Of a stretch of 64,000 bases of DNA, positions 25,768-35,930 are shown one piece after another; positions within the stretch are counted from its first letter, which is position 1; each line of letters starts with the position of its first letter. The DNA is from Georgenia_B sunbinii (GTDB lineage: Bacteria; Actinomycetota; Actinomycetes; Actinomycetales; Actinomycetaceae), in NCBI RefSeq assembly GCF_036421855.1, contig NZ_JAZGOK010000008.1, one strand, 5' to 3'. Both the position numbers and the translations under genes were made by a program. The notes beneath the pieces were generated by a model that saw only the letters and a program-made list of their open reading frames with translations, did not search any database and was not told the DNA's origin.

Positions 25768-27480
25768 TCAGCCGGGGAAGGCCGGGTCGCGGGCGCCGAC
25801 GAGCGTCGGCGTCCAGCCCAGGCCGTTGCGGGCGAAGAGCTGGCCGTCCTCGGTGCCCAGCACCAGGCTGCGGTCACCGGTGGCCGCGGTGATGGTCTGC
25901 GCCCCCTCGACCGCCGGCAGGTCGGTGCTCGGCCCGCCGATGGTCACCAGGTGCACCGACGGCACGGGGTCGGTGCCGCTGGTGCCGAGGATCGCGACGG
26001 TCGTCTCGTCGACCCAGGTCACCACCGAGGCGCTGAGGAGCATGTCGCCGACGCCCACCGGCTCCCCGAGTGCCACCGGCGCCCCGCCGGCGTCGCGGAC
26101 GACGGCCGTGACGTCCGCGCGGGAGACGCCGTCGGTCTCGGAGACGACGACGGCGCGCGCGCCGTCACGAGAGATACGCATCGAGAGCACCGAGGCGTCG
26201 GTGAGCCAGCTGGCGGTGACGTCGACGGCGGTGCCGTTCGGCTGCAGCGCCCGCACCGTGCCGTCGCTGCGCCGCGGGGTGGTCCACACCCACCCGAGCC
26301 GGTCGATGGACGGCGCGACGAGGTCGGTGCCGGTGTCGAGCAGAACGGCCTCCTGCTGCGTGGTCGGCCGGGTGATGAGGCGGTCGGTGCCGTCGAGCAG
26401 CACGATCGACCCCGGGGTCTCGTCGTAGGGCAGCGCGGGCGAGCGGGGGTCGAAGCCCTCGAGCGCGACGCCGTCGGGCAGCGGCAGCAGCTCGGTGCCG
26501 TTGAAGCGCAGCAGCTCGTCGTCGGCGACCACCACCGGGTTGCCGGTGACGTAGAGCGGCCGCAGCGGGCCGGGGACGTCCTCGTCCTGCGGCAGCGGGT
26601 TGCCGCCGACGGTGATCCGCACGGTGTGCGCCATCCGCAGCGTCCGCAGCGACTCCTCCAGCTGGGCGCGGAACAGCGTCCGCGTCGCCGGGTCCATGCT
26701 CAGCACCTCGGGGCTGAGCTCCACGGTGGCCACGCCGTCGGCGAGCAGCACCGAGTCCCCGACGAGCTGGGTACCGGTGGGGGCCGCCGTGGTCACGCCA
26801 CCGGCGAGCCACGGGGAGGGCCCCTCGAGCAGCTGCCGCACGATCTGGGTGGCGGCGCTGCGGTCGGGGAACCACCGAGTCTCGGGCACGAGCATCTCGC
26901 GGTCGGCGGTGAGGAAGTACAGCTGGTGGTCGGAGTACTGGGCGTCGAAGGCCACCGGGGCCAGGAGGATGCCGTCGTCCAGCGCGACGATCCGCCACTG
27001 GCCGTCGAGCCCGCGGGCCAGCGAGAAGTCCAGCTGCATGACCGAGTCCGCCGCGGCCTCGGTGTAGCGGCCCTCGGCGTCGAGGCTGGCGGACGCCGGC
27101 ACCGCCACCCGCACCGCACCCTCGGGGGTCTCGGAGTAGATCGGTTCGTCACGGGCCGAGTAGATGCGGACCTGGGCCCGAGGGTTCCAGGTCTGGGCGA
27201 CCGGTCCCGCGAGGTACTCCCGCGCCACCGCGAAATCGTCCCCGCCACCGGCGGCCACCGCCCGCAGGAAGCCCTGGACGATCTGGTTCGCGGTGGCGTC
27301 GCGGCTCGGGCCGTCGGCGATCAAGGTCACCCGGACGTCGTCGGGCGGGACGATGTTCGCGGCGGTCACCGGCCCGGAGTCCGGCATGGCCGCGCAGCCC
27401 GCGAGCGCGAGGCCGACGGCGGCCAGCACCGCGAGCGCCCGGCGGCGGACGAGGCGGCGGCGGACGGGGCGGCGGCTCAT
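25768..27480 (-). CDS. lpqB: Lipoprotein LpqB, partner of MtrAB
   Basis: A 570-residue lipoprotein. The basic N-terminus MSRRPVRRRLVRRR leads into a signal sequence and lipobox LALAGC (Cys29). A GerMN domain follows (about residues 50-300), then a beta-propeller-like C-terminal half with repeated Asp/Gly-rich blades. LpqB interacts with the sensor MtrB and affects MtrA phosphorylation, cell division and drug sensitivity in mycobacteria. Its ATG overlaps the mtrB stop by 4 nt (ATGA), so translation is coupled. Confidence 0.95.
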   Translation of the reverse strand: MSRRPVRRRLVRRRALAVLAAVGLALAGCAAMPDSGPVTAANIVPPDDVRVTLIADGPSRDATANQIVQGFLRAVAAGGGDDFAVAREYLAGPVAQTWNPRAQVRIYSARDEPIYSETPEGAVRVAVPASASLDAEGRYTEAAADSVMQLDFSLARGLDGQWRIVALDDGILLAPVAFDAQYSDHQLYFLTADREMLVPETRWFPDRSAATQIVRQLLEGPSPWLAGGVTTAAPTGTQLVGDSVLLADGVATVELSPEVLSMDPATRTLFRAQLEESLRTLRMAHTVRITVGGNPLPQDEDVPGPLRPLYVTGNPVVVADDELLRFNGTELLPLPDGVALEGFDPRSPALPYDETPGSIVLLDGTDRLITRPTTQQEAVLLDTGTDLVAPSIDRLGWVWTTPRRSDGTVRALQPNGTAVDVTASWLTDASVLSMRISRDGARAVVVSETDGVSRADVTAVVRDAGGAPVALGEPVGVGDMLLSASVVTWVDETTVAILGTSGTDPVPSVHLVTIGGPSTDLPAVEGAQTITAATGDRSLVLGTEDGQLFARNGLGWTPTLVGARDPAFPG

Positions 27481-29156
27481 CGGTCCCCCAGGTCGTCGAA
27501 GGCGGGCATGGCGGTGGGTCCGCTGCTCGCGTCGGTCAGCGCCTCGTCGCCACGCAGCGGCGCGGGCCACAGCTCGAGCGGTGGCTCGGCGATGACGACG
27601 CCCGCCCGGCGCGGCAGCATGAGCCGGAACGCGGCCCCCTCACCGGGGCGGCCCCATGCCTCGAGCGTCCCACCGTGGAGACGCGCGTCCTCCAGCGAGA
27701 TCGCCAGCCCCAGGCCGGTGCCGCCGGTGGTGCGGGCCCGTGCCGGGTCGGCCCGCCAGAAGCGGTCGAAGACCCGGCTGGCGTCCTGCGGGGTCATGCC
27801 CACGCCGTGGTCGCGGACCCTGATCGCGACCGCGGTGTCGTTGACGCCCACGGCGATGTCGATCGGCCCGCCGTCGCCGTGCTCGATGGCGTTGACGAGC
27901 AGGTTGCGCACGATCCGTTCCACCCGCCGGGGGTCGATGTCGGCCGGGCAGGGACGGCCCGGCCCCTCGACGACGATCCGCGACCCGGCGCGCTCGGCGA
28001 GCGGCTCGGCCACCTCGACGGTGTGGAGCACGACGTCGTGCACGTCGCGCTCCTCGACGTCGAGCAGTGCCGCACCGGCGTCGAACCGGCTGATCTCCAG
28101 GAGGTCGGCGAGCATCGACTCGAAGCGGTCGAGCTGGGTGTGGAGCAGCTCGGCGGACCGCGCTATCGCGGGCTCGAACTCCTCGCGGTTGGCGTGCAGC
28201 ACCTCGCTGGCCATCCGGATCGTCGTCAGCGGGGTGCGCAGCTCGTGGGAGACGTCGGAGACGAACCGCTGCTGCAGCCGCGACAGCTCGGCCATCCGCT
28301 CGATCTGGTCCTGCAGGCTCTCCGCCATCTCGTTGAACGACCGGGCGAGGGTGGCCAGCTCGTCGTTGCCGCGCACCCGCAGCCGCTCGTCGAGCAGCCC
28401 GTCGGCCAGCCGCTCGGCGATCCGCGCCGCCTCGCGCACCGGGCCGAGCACCCGCTTGGTCATCACCCAGGTCATCACGCCGAGCAGCAGCAGCAGCACG
28501 ACGCCGCCCGCGCCGAGCACCCGCAGCACGAGCACGAGGGTGCTCTCCTCGGGGCCGAGGGTGTAGACGGTGTAGAGCTCGTGGCTGCCGACGACCGGCA
28601 GCGTCACCTCGGCTCCCACGATGATGCCGGGTGCCGCCCCCATCGAGACCGGCAGCGAGATCGACTGCCAGTACTGGCCGCCGTCGGCCACCGTCGCACG
28701 CAGCTCCGGGCTGACGACGTCGTCGTTGAAGAGCCGCTCGGGGATGACGGTGTCGTTGATGATCACCTGCGAGCTCTCGTCCGGCGAGCGCAGCAGCATG
28801 GTGCCGACCACCCCGCTGCCGCCGGTGTTGGTCGTGCTCCGCACGAGGTCCTCGGCCAGCGCCTGCACCTGCTGGCCGGTGTTGGCGGTGGCTCCGTCGA
28901 AGCGCTGCTGGGCGGACTGCCCCCGTGCCGCGGCGTCGGCGAGGATCTCGTCGCGGCGGGACTCGAACAGGCCGTCGCGGATGGTCGAGGTGAGCACGAC
29001 GGCGAGGATGCCGACGGCCGCGACCCCGACGATCACCGTGGTCAGCGCCACCCGCAGCCGCAGCGAGGAGCGCCAGGCGAGGACGAGTCGCGACATCCTC
29101 ACGAAGGTCCGGTCCGCCGGACCCTCGCGAGGCGTGCCCCTGCCGGCGGTGCTCAC
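27477..29156 (-). CDS. mtrB: Two-component sensor histidine kinase MtrB
   Basis: A 559-residue kinase from GTG 29156, which overlaps mtrA's stop by 4 nt. TM1 lies at about residues 34-56, followed by a periplasmic sensor domain (to about 215), TM2 (about 220-245), a HAMP domain (DGLLDERLRVRGNDELATLA region), the HisKA phospho-acceptor VSDVSHELRTPLTTIRMASE (His) and an ATPase domain with NAIEHGDG (N box), DHGVGMTPQD (G1) and TGGTGLGLAIS (G2). MtrB phosphorylates MtrA in response to envelope and osmotic cues. An internal ATG at 29096 is an alternative start. Confidence 0.95.
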   Translation of the reverse strand: MSTAGRGTPREGPADRTFVRMSRLVLAWRSSLRLRVALTTVIVGVAAVGILAVVLTSTIRDGLFESRRDEILADAAARGQSAQQRFDGATANTGQQVQALAEDLVRSTTNTGGSGVVGTMLLRSPDESSQVIINDTVIPERLFNDDVVSPELRATVADGGQYWQSISLPVSMGAAPGIIVGAEVTLPVVGSHELYTVYTLGPEESTLVLVLRVLGAGGVVLLLLLGVMTWVMTKRVLGPVREAARIAERLADGLLDERLRVRGNDELATLARSFNEMAESLQDQIERMAELSRLQQRFVSDVSHELRTPLTTIRMASEVLHANREEFEPAIARSAELLHTQLDRFESMLADLLEISRFDAGAALLDVEERDVHDVVLHTVEVAEPLAERAGSRIVVEGPGRPCPADIDPRRVERIVRNLLVNAIEHGDGGPIDIAVGVNDTAVAIRVRDHGVGMTPQDASRVFDRFWRADPARARTTGGTGLGLAISLEDARLHGGTLEAWGRPGEGAAFRLMLPRRAGVVIAEPPLELWPAPLRGDEALTDASSGPTAMPAFDDLGDR

Positions 29157-29836
29157 CGCTGCGTGGTACCCGCCCGGTATCCGACGCCGCGAACGGTCAC
29201 GACGACCTCCGGGTTCTCCGGGTCCTTCTCGATCTTGGCGCGCAGCCGCTGCACGTGGACGTTGACGAGCCTGGTGTCGGCCGAGTGGCGGTAGCCCCAC
29301 ACCTGCTCGAGCAGCACCTCGCGGCTGAACACCTGCCAGGGCTTGCGGGCGAGCGCGAGGAGCAGGTCGAACTCCAGCGGGGTGAGCGCGATGGTCTCCT
29401 CGCCGCGGGTCACCTGGTGACCGGCGACGTCGATGAGCAGGTCCCCGATGGCCAGCCGCTCGGTCTCCGGGCCGGTGGTGCGCCGCAGCCGGGTCCGCAC
29501 CCGGGCGACGAGCTCCTTGGGCTTGAACGGCTTGGGGACGTAGTCGTCGGCGCCGGCCTCGAGCCCGATGACGACGTCGACGGTGTCGGACTTCGCGGTC
29601 AGCATGATGATGGGGACGTCGGACTCCGCACGGATGAGGCGGCACACCTCGATGCCGTCGAGCCCGGGCAGCATGAGGTCGAGGAGCACCAGGTCCGGCT
29701 GGGAGTCACGGAACCGGCCCAACGCCTGGGCGCCGTCGGGACACATGACGGTCTCGTAGCCCTCCCCCTCGAGCACGATGCCGATCATCTCGGCGAGCGC
29801 AATATCGTCGTCGACCACGAGGATCCGAGCATTCAT
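29153..29836 (-). CDS. mtrA: Two-component response regulator MtrA
   Basis: A 227-residue OmpR/PhoB-family regulator. The receiver domain begins MNARILVVDDDIALAEMIG, the phospho-acceptor Asp lies in PDLVLLDLMLPGLDG, and the switch Thr/Lys in MLTAKSD and VPKPFKPKELV. The winged-helix output domain spans about residues 130-225 with RLVNVHVQRLRAKIEKD as recognition helix. MtrA controls cell-wall hydrolases and, in corynebacteria, compatible-solute uptake genes, which makes the betaine transporter operon at 50.2 kb a possible target. It is the first gene of mtrA-mtrB-lpqB and is divergent from the membrane-protein operon at 29961. Confidence 0.97.
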   Translation of the reverse strand: MNARILVVDDDIALAEMIGIVLEGEGYETVMCPDGAQALGRFRDSQPDLVLLDLMLPGLDGIEVCRLIRAESDVPIIMLTAKSDTVDVVIGLEAGADDYVPKPFKPKELVARVRTRLRRTTGPETERLAIGDLLIDVAGHQVTRGEETIALTPLEFDLLLALARKPWQVFSREVLLEQVWGYRHSADTRLVNVHVQRLRAKIEKDPENPEVVVTVRGVGYRAGTTQR

Positions 29837-29960
29837 GGCCCCATGGTCGCACTTTCCTCGTCCAGAACCGCCGAACCCGGCGCCATGTCGCGCCGCCAGC
29901 CGTCCCCGGCGCGGCGGGCATGGCACGATGACGGCTGTAACGAGCGGCGGCAGGAGTGGC

Positions 29961-31142
29961 ATGAGCGAGCAGTCGGGTCCCGAGGACCCCAGGCACGGCC
30001 GCGGCGACGTGCCGCCCGGGCCGGTGCCGCCGCCCGGCTCGGTGCCGCCGCCCGACGCACCCGGTCAGTACGGCCAGTACGGCGGACCGAGCCAGTACGG
30101 CCAGTACGGCACCCAGCCGCCACCGCCGGGCGGCCCGCAGCCCCAGAACCAGTACGGCCAGTACGGCACCCCCGCCGACGGCGGTTACTACGGCGCCGGC
30201 TTCGTCCCGGTGCCGACCGCGTTCCAGCCCGGCATCATCCCGTTGCGGCCGCTGACGCTCGGCGAGATCTACGACGGCGCGTTCCGTGCCATCCGCACCA
30301 ACCCGAAGGTGATGTTCGGCCTCGCCGCCCTGGTGATCGGCATCGCAGCGCTGCTCCAGGCGGTCTTCACCGCGCTGTTCTTCACCGAGCTGGACCAGGC
30401 GCTCAGCAGCGGCAGCCTCGACGTCAGCGTCGGTCAGACCGTGGCGCCGTTCCTCGGCATCCTCCTCACCAGCGTCGGCAGCGGGCTGGCGACCCTCGTC
30501 CTCGAAGGGCTGGCGATCGTCTCGGTGAGCGAGTCGGTCATCGGCCGGACCATCACGATCCGCGAGGTGTGGCAGCGCGCCAAGGGACGCCTCTGGCGGC
30601 TCCTCGGCCTCGCGGTGGTGCTGTGGCTCGCCGCGCTGGTCGCGTTCGTGCTGATCATCGTGGCCGTCGCGGTCCTCGTCGGCGGCACGATCCAGCTGCT
30701 TGACGACGGGGCGATCATCCTCCTCGTCCTCGTCCCGCTCGCGCTGCTCGCAGCCTTCGCGGTGTTCGCCTTCATCACGGTGCGCGTCATGCTCGCCACC
30801 TGCATCATCATGCTCGAGGGCACCGGCATCTTCGCCGCCATCGGCCGCTCCTGGCGGCTGACCAAGGGCCACTTCTGGCGGCTGTTCGGCATCATGCTGC
30901 TCACCGGCATCATCGTCAGCGTGCTCTCCGCGGTGCTGTCGGTGCCGTTCAGCATGATCGGCACGTTCGTCGCGATGGAGAGCCTCACGCTGTCGGTGGT
31001 GCTCAGCGCGCTCGGCCAGCTGGCCGGCTCGGCGCTGGCCATCCCGGTGCTGGCCGCGGTGCTGGCGCTGCTCTACGTCGACGTCCGGATGCGCACCGAG
31101 GGCCTGGACGTCGAGCTGGCGCGGGCCGCACAGGGGTCGTGA
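29961..31142 (+). CDS. Polytopic membrane protein (GPDPase-membrane-domain-like)
   Basis: A 393-residue protein. Residues 1-75 are a cytoplasmic Pro/Gly-rich region with repeated QYGQYG motifs (about residues 36-70). Six or seven membrane segments follow, starting with LTLGEIYDGAFRAIRTNPKV just before TM1; the region ending RSWRLTKGHFWRLFGIMLL is typical of the membrane domain found in glycerophosphodiester-phosphodiesterase-related proteins. It starts the five-gene operon with DUF4129, DUF4350, MoxR and DUF58 proteins, each overlapping the next by 4 nt up to moxR, the order known from Rv3689-Rv3693. Molecular function unknown; a role in a membrane-associated MoxR chaperone complex is inferred from context. 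Confidence 0.8.
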   Translation: MSEQSGPEDPRHGRGDVPPGPVPPPGSVPPPDAPGQYGQYGGPSQYGQYGTQPPPPGGPQPQNQYGQYGTPADGGYYGAGFVPVPTAFQPGIIPLRPLTLGEIYDGAFRAIRTNPKVMFGLAALVIGIAALLQAVFTALFFTELDQALSSGSLDVSVGQTVAPFLGILLTSVGSGLATLVLEGLAIVSVSESVIGRTITIREVWQRAKGRLWRLLGLAVVLWLAALVAFVLIIVAVAVLVGGTIQLLDDGAIILLVLVPLALLAAFAVFAFITVRVMLATCIIMLEGTGIFAAIGRSWRLTKGHFWRLFGIMLLTGIIVSVLSAVLSVPFSMIGTFVAMESLTLSVVLSALGQLAGSALAIPVLAAVLALLYVDVRMRTEGLDVELARAAQGS

Positions 31143-31816
31143 GCGCGCACGTGATCCTCGCCCACGGCGTCCCCGTGACGCCCGACTCCGAGGAGGCCCG
31201 TCGGTGGGCCGCCGACGAGCTGGCCCGGGATGTCTACAGCACCGAGCCGGGCCTGCTCGAGCGCGCGTGGAACTGGTTCGTCCGCCAGATCGAGCGCCTG
31301 CTGAGCTTCGAGGCCGCCGCGCCGCCGAACCTGGTGCCGATCATCGTCGTCATCGCGGTGGCCGCGCTGCTGTGCCTCGCGCTGTACCTCGCCGGCCCGG
31401 TCCGCCGGCGGCGGGCGGTCGCCGCCGAGCGGGCCTCCCACGCGGTGTTCGACGACGTCGACGCCACCAGCGACGACCTCACCCGGCAGGCCGACGACGC
31501 CGCCCGGCGCGGTGACTGGGACCGTGCGGTGCTCATGCGCTTCCGGGCGGTCGTCCGGTCGCTGGACGAGCGCGCCGTGCTCGACGACCGCCCCGGGCTG
31601 ACCGCCCACGAGGCCAGCACCGCCGCCGCGGGGCGGCTCCCGGGCTGCGGCCCCGACCTCCTCTGGGCCGGGCGGCTGTTCGACGACGTCTGCTACGGCT
31701 CGGTCCGTGCCCGGGCCGAGCAGGACGCCCGGCTGCGCGACGTCGCCGGCGCCGTCGCCCGGGCCCGGCCGGAACGGGCGGTCGCCGCCGCCGGCTCCTG
31801 GGCGGCGCTGTCGTGA
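31139..31816 (+). CDS. DUF4129-domain membrane protein
   Basis: A 225-residue protein (GTG start overlapping the previous stop, GTGA). One central membrane helix (about residues 64-84, LVPIIVVIAVAALLCLALYL) separates an N-terminal region from a C-terminal DUF4129 domain with the family pattern GDWDRAVLMRFRAVVRSLDE and LTAHEASTAAA. DUF4129 proteins accompany MoxR/DUF58 genes and sometimes transglutaminase-like proteins; the function is unknown. Corresponds by position to Rv3690. Confidence 0.82.
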   Translation: MSAHVILAHGVPVTPDSEEARRWAADELARDVYSTEPGLLERAWNWFVRQIERLLSFEAAAPPNLVPIIVVIAVAALLCLALYLAGPVRRRRAVAAERASHAVFDDVDATSDDLTRQADDAARRGDWDRAVLMRFRAVVRSLDERAVLDDRPGLTAHEASTAAAGRLPGCGPDLLWAGRLFDDVCYGSVRARAEQDARLRDVAGAVARARPERAVAAAGSWAALS

Positions 31817-33041
31817 CCGCGCCCACCGCACCCGTCGGCGCTCCGCCGCCCGACGTCGTCGCACCGGCGGCCGACGCGCCCGACGGCGCCAAGCAGCCGC
31901 CGACCCGCCGTCGCCGCCGGCGGGTCTTCCCGGTGGTGGTCGCCCTCGTGCTGGTGCTCGCCGTCGTCGCCGTCGTGCTGGCACGCAGCTCGACGTCCTC
32001 GATCCCGCTCGCGCCGGACAACCCGCAGCCCGGTGGCGCCCAGGCCGCCGCAACGATCCTCGAGCGCGAAGGGGTCAGCGTCCGCACCGCGCACACCACT
32101 GCCGACGCCGTCGCCCTCGCCGGCCCGGGCACCACGCTCCTCGTCACCGACGGCCGCCGGCTCGACGACGCCCAGCTCGCGGCGGTGCGGGACACCGGCG
32201 CCGACCTCGTCCTCACGCAGGTGATGTTCCGCCCCGACCTCGAGCCGCTGACCAGCGACGTCGAACCGTCCTCCGTCGGCAGCCCGACGCCGGTCACCGC
32301 GCAGTGCGACGACACCGACGCGACCGCCGCCGGCGAGATATCCCGCAGCACCGGTGGCGTACAGGTGCTGGGCGGCGACGTCGAGCTGTGCTTCCCCACC
32401 GGCGACGGCACCGGCGCGTTCGCCACCTGGCGAGCCGACGACCGGCAGGTCTCAGTACTCGCCGACGGCGGCCTGCTGAGCAACGACAACCTCGCCGAGG
32501 CCGGCAACGCCGCCCTGGTGCTGCGGGTGCTCGGTCGCCACGAGGAGCTCGTCTGGTACCTGCCAAGCATCGACGACACCTTCAGCGACGGCGACGGCGG
32601 CGGCGAGGCTGGTGGCGACGGCGCCACCGGGCAGCTGCTGCCGCCCGAGGCCACCGTGATCGGCTGGCAGCTGGTGGTGCTCGCCGCCGTCGGTCTGCTG
32701 TGGGCGGCGCGCCGGCTGGGACCAGTGGTCACCGAGGCGATGCCGGTCGTCGTCCGCTCCGCGGAGACCACGCTGGGCCGCGGCCGGCTCTACCGTCGCG
32801 GCCGCGCGCACGTCCATGCCGCGGCCGGGCTGCGCGCCGGCTTCGCCGCCCGCACCGGCCGGGCGCTCGGGCTGCCGCACGCCGCCCCGCCAGGCACCCT
32901 CGTCACCGCGGTGGCTGCCGCCACCGGGCGTGACGAGGTCCTCGTCGGCCGGCTCCTCTACGGGCCACCACCGACCACCGACGACCAGCTCATCACCCTC
33001 ACCCGCGAGCTCGACATCCTGGAAAGCGAGGTCCACCGAAC

Positions 33042-33045
<4 letters not shown>
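31813..33045 (+). CDS. DUF4350-domain membrane protein
   Basis: A 410-residue protein (GTG, GTGA overlap with DUF4129). A basic, Pro-rich N-terminus precedes TM1 (about residues 37-58), an extracytoplasmic DUF4350 domain follows (about 60-275) with NPQPGGAQAAATILEREGV at its start and an Asp/Gly/Glu linker DGDGGGEAGGDG, and TM2 (about 280-300) leads into a cytoplasmic C-terminal domain. Two Cys in the outer domain (QCDD, ELCFP) may form a disulfide. Function unknown; corresponds to Rv3691 by position. Confidence 0.82.
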
Positions 33046-34145
<1,100 letters not shown>

Positions 34146-34163
34146 CCCTCCCCCCTTGCCACC

Positions 34164-34289
34164 GACAGCGGGATTGTCACCCACAGCAGACTTGCCGCCG
34201 ACAGCAGGATTGTCACCCACAGCAGACTTGTCACCGACAGCAGACTTCCCGCCGACAGCGGGATTGTCACCGACAGCAGGATTACCAAC
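34164..34289. repeat. 18-bp repeat array 2 (seven direct units)
   Basis: Seven exact-length 18-bp units: GACAGCGGGATTGTCACC (34164, 34254), CACAGCAGACTTGCCGCC (34182), GACAGCAGGATTGTCACC (34200), CACAGCAGACTTGTCACC (34218), GACAGCAGACTTCCCGCC (34236), GACAGCAGGATTACCAAC (34272). The unit at 34218 is identical to units at 14487 and 14505 in array 1. The array lies between moxR and DUF58 and ends 24 bp before the DUF58 start; the DUF58 ribosome-binding site AGGAGG (34302-34307) follows it. Confidence 0.92.
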
Positions 34290-34313
34290 CGCCGACCGCC
34301 CCAGGAGGACCAC

Positions 34314-35606
34314 GTGGCACTGACCAGCCGAGCGGTGCTCGTGGCCGCCGTCGGGCTGCTGCCGGTGCTCCTCGTGCCGCGGCTCTCGACGGTCGTGGCG
34401 TGGGCGCTGCTGCTCCTCCTCGGCTGCGCCGTCGACCTCACCCTCGCCGCGTCGCCCACGCAGCTGACGCCGGTGCGGCAGGTCCCCCACTCAACCCGGC
34501 TGGGCGAGCCGGTGCTCGCCACCGTGACGGTCACCAACGAGGGCGGGCGCACCGCCCGCCTCCTCGTGCGGGACGCGTGGCCGCCGTCGGCCGGTACGGG
34601 CAAGAACCGGCACCGGATGACCGTCCCCGGCGGGCAGGCACGGCGCGCCCGGACCACTCTGCGCCCCCACCGCCGCGGCGACCGGCACGCCGACCTCGTG
34701 ACGCTCCGCTCGGCCGGTCCGCTCGGGCTCGCCGCCCGGCAGCGCTCGGTCCAGGCCCCCGCCCGGCTGCGCGTGCTGCCTGCCTTCACCTCCCGGCGCC
34801 ACCTGCCGTCCCGGCTCGCCCGGCTGCGGGAGATGGACGGGCGCGCCGCGGTGCAGACCCGCGGCGAGGGGACCGAGTTCGACTCGCTGCGTGAGTACGT
34901 CGTCGGCGACGACGTCCGGGCCATCGACTGGCGCGCCACCGCCAGACGCGGCGACGTCGTCGTGCGCACCTGGCGCCCGGAGCGCGACCGCCGGGTGCTC
35001 ATCGTCATCGACTCCTCGCGGCTGGCTGCCGCCCGGCTGGGCGAGGAGCCCCGGCTGGAGGCGCAGATCGAGGCCGCGCTGCTGCTCGCTGCGCTCGCTT
35101 CACGGGCCGGGGACCGGGTGAGCGTCGTCGCCGTCGACTCGGTGGTCCGGGCCCGGGTGGCCGGCGTGCAGGGACCGCGCCTGATGTCGGCGCTGGCGGA
35201 GGGCCTGAGCCAGGTCGAGGCGTCGCTCGTGGCGATGAGCTGGACGCAGGTGACGCAGGCGGTGCGCGACTCGCTGTCGCAGCGCTCGCTCGTCGTCCTG
35301 CTCTCCGCGCTCGACCCGTCCACGGTGACCTCCGGGCTGCTGCCGGTGGTCGGTGCGCTCACCCGCGACCACCAGGTCGTGCTCGCCTCGGCGAGCGACC
35401 CGCAGGCCGAGGAGATCCGCACCGACCGCCGCTCGGCGGAGAGTATCTTCGACGCCGCGGCGGCCGAGCGCGGCGCCCTCGAGCGGCTGGCGGTCGCCGG
35501 CCGGCTGCGCCGCCAGGGCGTAGAGGTCGTCGAGGGAGCGCCCGAGGACCTGCCGCCGGCGCTGGCCGACGTCTACCTCGCCCTCAAGTCCGCCGGAAGA
35601 CTCTGA
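34314..35606 (+). CDS. DUF58-domain protein
   Basis: A 430-residue protein. Two N-terminal hydrophobic segments (residues 5-21 and 26-46) are followed by a beta-rich extracytoplasmic-like region and a DUF58/VWA-like domain holding the family signature EFDSLREYVVGDDVRAIDW and RRGDVVVRTW, then VLIVIDSSR (MIDAS-like DSS). DUF58 proteins are typical clients of MoxR ATPases. GTG 34314 has AGGAGG 6 nt upstream. The following SMR gene starts directly after the stop codon. Confidence 0.9.
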   Translation: MALTSRAVLVAAVGLLPVLLVPRLSTVVAWALLLLLGCAVDLTLAASPTQLTPVRQVPHSTRLGEPVLATVTVTNEGGRTARLLVRDAWPPSAGTGKNRHRMTVPGGQARRARTTLRPHRRGDRHADLVTLRSAGPLGLAARQRSVQAPARLRVLPAFTSRRHLPSRLARLREMDGRAAVQTRGEGTEFDSLREYVVGDDVRAIDWRATARRGDVVVRTWRPERDRRVLIVIDSSRLAAARLGEEPRLEAQIEAALLLAALASRAGDRVSVVAVDSVVRARVAGVQGPRLMSALAEGLSQVEASLVAMSWTQVTQAVRDSLSQRSLVVLLSALDPSTVTSGLLPVVGALTRDHQVVLASASDPQAEEIRTDRRSAESIFDAAAAERGALERLAVAGRLRRQGVEVVEGAPEDLPPALADVYLALKSAGRL

Positions 35607-35930
35607 ATGCCCTACCTCATCCTGCTCGGCGCCATCGGGTTCGAGGTGCTGGGCACCAGCATGCTCAAGAGCACCGAGGGCTTCACCCGGCTGTGGCACA
35701 CCGTGGCCTGCCTGGCGGCCTACGCCGCGTCCTTCGTGCTCCTCGCCCAGGCGGTGCGGTCGATCCCGGTGAGCGTGGCCTACGCGATGTGGTCGGGGCT
35801 CGGCACGGCGACGATCGTCGGGATCGGCGCGATGTTCCTCGGTGAGCCGATCACCGTGACCAAGGTGCTGGGGATCGGGCTCATCGTCGCCGGCGTCGTC
35901 GTCCTCAACCTCGGCGGCGGCGCTCACTGA
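35607..35930 (+). CDS. Small multidrug resistance (SMR) family transporter
   Basis: A 107-residue four-helix transporter that exports cationic drugs or guanidinium compounds in exchange for protons as an antiparallel dimer. The essential membrane Glu is in LLGAIGFEVLGTSMLKST (Glu14 equivalent), and SIPVSVAYAMWSGLGTA contains the conserved Tyr-Ala-x-Trp. Length is standard. Its start abuts the DUF58 stop codon (no spacer), so it uses the operon transcript. Its last 26 bp overlap the convergent membrane-protein gene. SMR is not part of the conserved DUF58-SpoIIM order and marks the left edge of an apparent insertion. Confidence 0.93.
   Translation: MPYLILLGAIGFEVLGTSMLKSTEGFTRLWHTVACLAAYAASFVLLAQAVRSIPVSVAYAMWSGLGTATIVGIGAMFLGEPITVTKVLGIGLIVAGVVVLNLGGGAH

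Noticed and set aside
30060..30180. CAGTACGGC repeats as a DNA element
   Set aside because: They encode a QYGQYG cytoplasmic repeat with codons typical of the gene, so a coding explanation is sufficient.
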